Shown one piece after another: positions 59,184 to 60,000 of a DNA stretch of 60,000 nt. How positions within the stretch are numbered: the first letter of the stretch is position 1; the number at the start of each line of letters is the position of its first letter. The position numbers were made by a program, and so were the translations under genes. A model generated the notes under the pieces. It was not told the DNA's origin. It worked only from the letters and a program-made list of their open reading frames with translations, and ran no database searches. The stretch covers positions 1,182,501-1,242,500 of the forward strand of contig NC_088315.1 of NCBI RefSeq assembly GCF_910592395.1, written 5' to 3'. The stretch is from Lineus longissimus. Its lineage: Eukaryota > Nemertea > Pilidiophora > Heteronemertea > Lineidae.

Positions 59184-60000
59184 TGATGAGTTGAAGGATC
59201 AAGCTATATCAATGAACATCTGTTAGAAAACGGTATTCAGGTTAGGGGCTGACTCAGTAGGCCCTGGATGTCACCATCTCATTTCGTATATACGTGCCGC
59301 GCATGGCTAGTTCAAATAATGAATGCTAATCCCTTGGATAGTGCCAGAGACCTCTTGGACAGAACACTGAAGGGAACATGACGCAAGTCACCGTGTTTAA
59401 GTGGGTAGAGAGGATATCGCTTTTCCTGTGGACTGTTTGCACAAATATCATAATTCTTGATAACTATAAATCTGATGAACAGAGCTGTTACCACATAATG
59501 GCCTACTAATCCACGTGTTTGCATTCAATACTTTTGGTATTGGATAATGTCGTCTTCCTTCAAATATATCACTTTTTGGCCTAATGCCGCTCTGCAATTT
59601 ATCAATGAAAGGGTTTAGGACAATGCGGATTAACACTTTCACTATACATTTGTTCTTCTCCTATTTCACTATTTTTCTAAGAGTAATTTTGTTGAATACC
59701 CATAGCCCAACTCCCGGTGCGGTACCTTTCGCGCCTCCAGAATGTCATGCTGTTTGGATCGGTCGCTTCGTCACTATATACGATGAATTTGTGAGTGACT
59801 CTGTGGCAACTGCGACGAAAACGCTGGTATTCTGCCGTGTCTGCTTGCTCTAATGAATGCCGTGGATACTCCTATATAATTCACTACAACTAGAGGTTGG
59901 TTGCGCACCAGGCACGCCAGGGTAAAAAAACAAACAATGTACTCTGTCATTCTTAAATAAATGGTTCCACACATGTGATAGCTTGAGGTAAATGTCATTG

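Larger units (their letters stand above)
57000..60000. other. Right-end intergenic block, no gene recognised
   Basis: Apart from the inverted repeats noted above, it holds scattered TAGGCCT elements (58350, 58530, 58560) and short open frames on both strands. The longest plus-strand frame (57020-57349) is opposed by a minus-strand frame and has no recognisable domain. Confidence 0.5.

Noticed and set aside
1-60000. CRISPR arrays, prophage, operons, viral or retroelement polyprotein genes
   Set aside because: The only regular arrays are minisatellites without spacers. No reverse transcriptase, integrase, capsid or bacterial-type gene organisation is visible.

Overview
The window is animal genomic DNA: AT-rich, sparsely genic, with long introns, minisatellites and a tRNA-like SINE head. 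The only gene I can establish is the 5' three quarters of a developing-brain homeobox gene (dbx family), on the minus strand. Its ATG is near 13.27 kb and it runs leftwards off the window edge. Three exons join in frame: 13270-12859, 6005-5811 and 2901-2702. Each exon boundary has canonical GT/AG signals and phases 1, 1 and 0. Together they encode 269 residues, including two Groucho-type eh1 motifs and homeodomain positions 1-44. The last exon (recognition helix and C-terminus) is not in the window. The homeodomain is clearly Dbx, the N-terminus is diverged from vertebrates, and the intergenic DNA is long. Together these suggest an invertebrate deuterostome, perhaps an echinoderm or hemichordate; the exact lineage is an inference.

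Layout. 1-2701 is the incomplete last intron. 2902-5810 is intron 2. 6006-12858 is intron 1, which carries a tRNA-derived SINE head, a 44-bp minisatellite of eight copies, a perfect 18-bp E-box palindrome and two homeodomain-type palindromes. 13310-13470 is a plausible dbx promoter: a TATA box, a CCAAT box and two TCF/LEF-like sites, all on the expected side of the ATG.

From about 13.5 kb to 60 kb no protein-coding gene can be supported. The open frames there are short, overlap on both strands and match no family I recognise. This fits a regulatory gene desert upstream of a developmental homeobox gene, although genes made only of small exons cannot be excluded by reading alone. Within it are a 91-bp x 5 tandem array (16.4-16.8 kb), several hairpins (the strongest has 30-bp arms at 59.1 kb), a G18 run, a GAT microsatellite, a small GC-rich island (23.2 kb) and a paired YY1-type site next to CpG-rich DNA (44.8 kb). 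There is also an inverted NK2-type pair (25.55 kb), a CTCF-like site (56.98 kb) and a compact SOX/POU/homeodomain cluster with two octamers exactly 10 bp apart (56.0-56.1 kb).

I found no operon, CRISPR array, complete transposon, viral gene or new multi-gene system.
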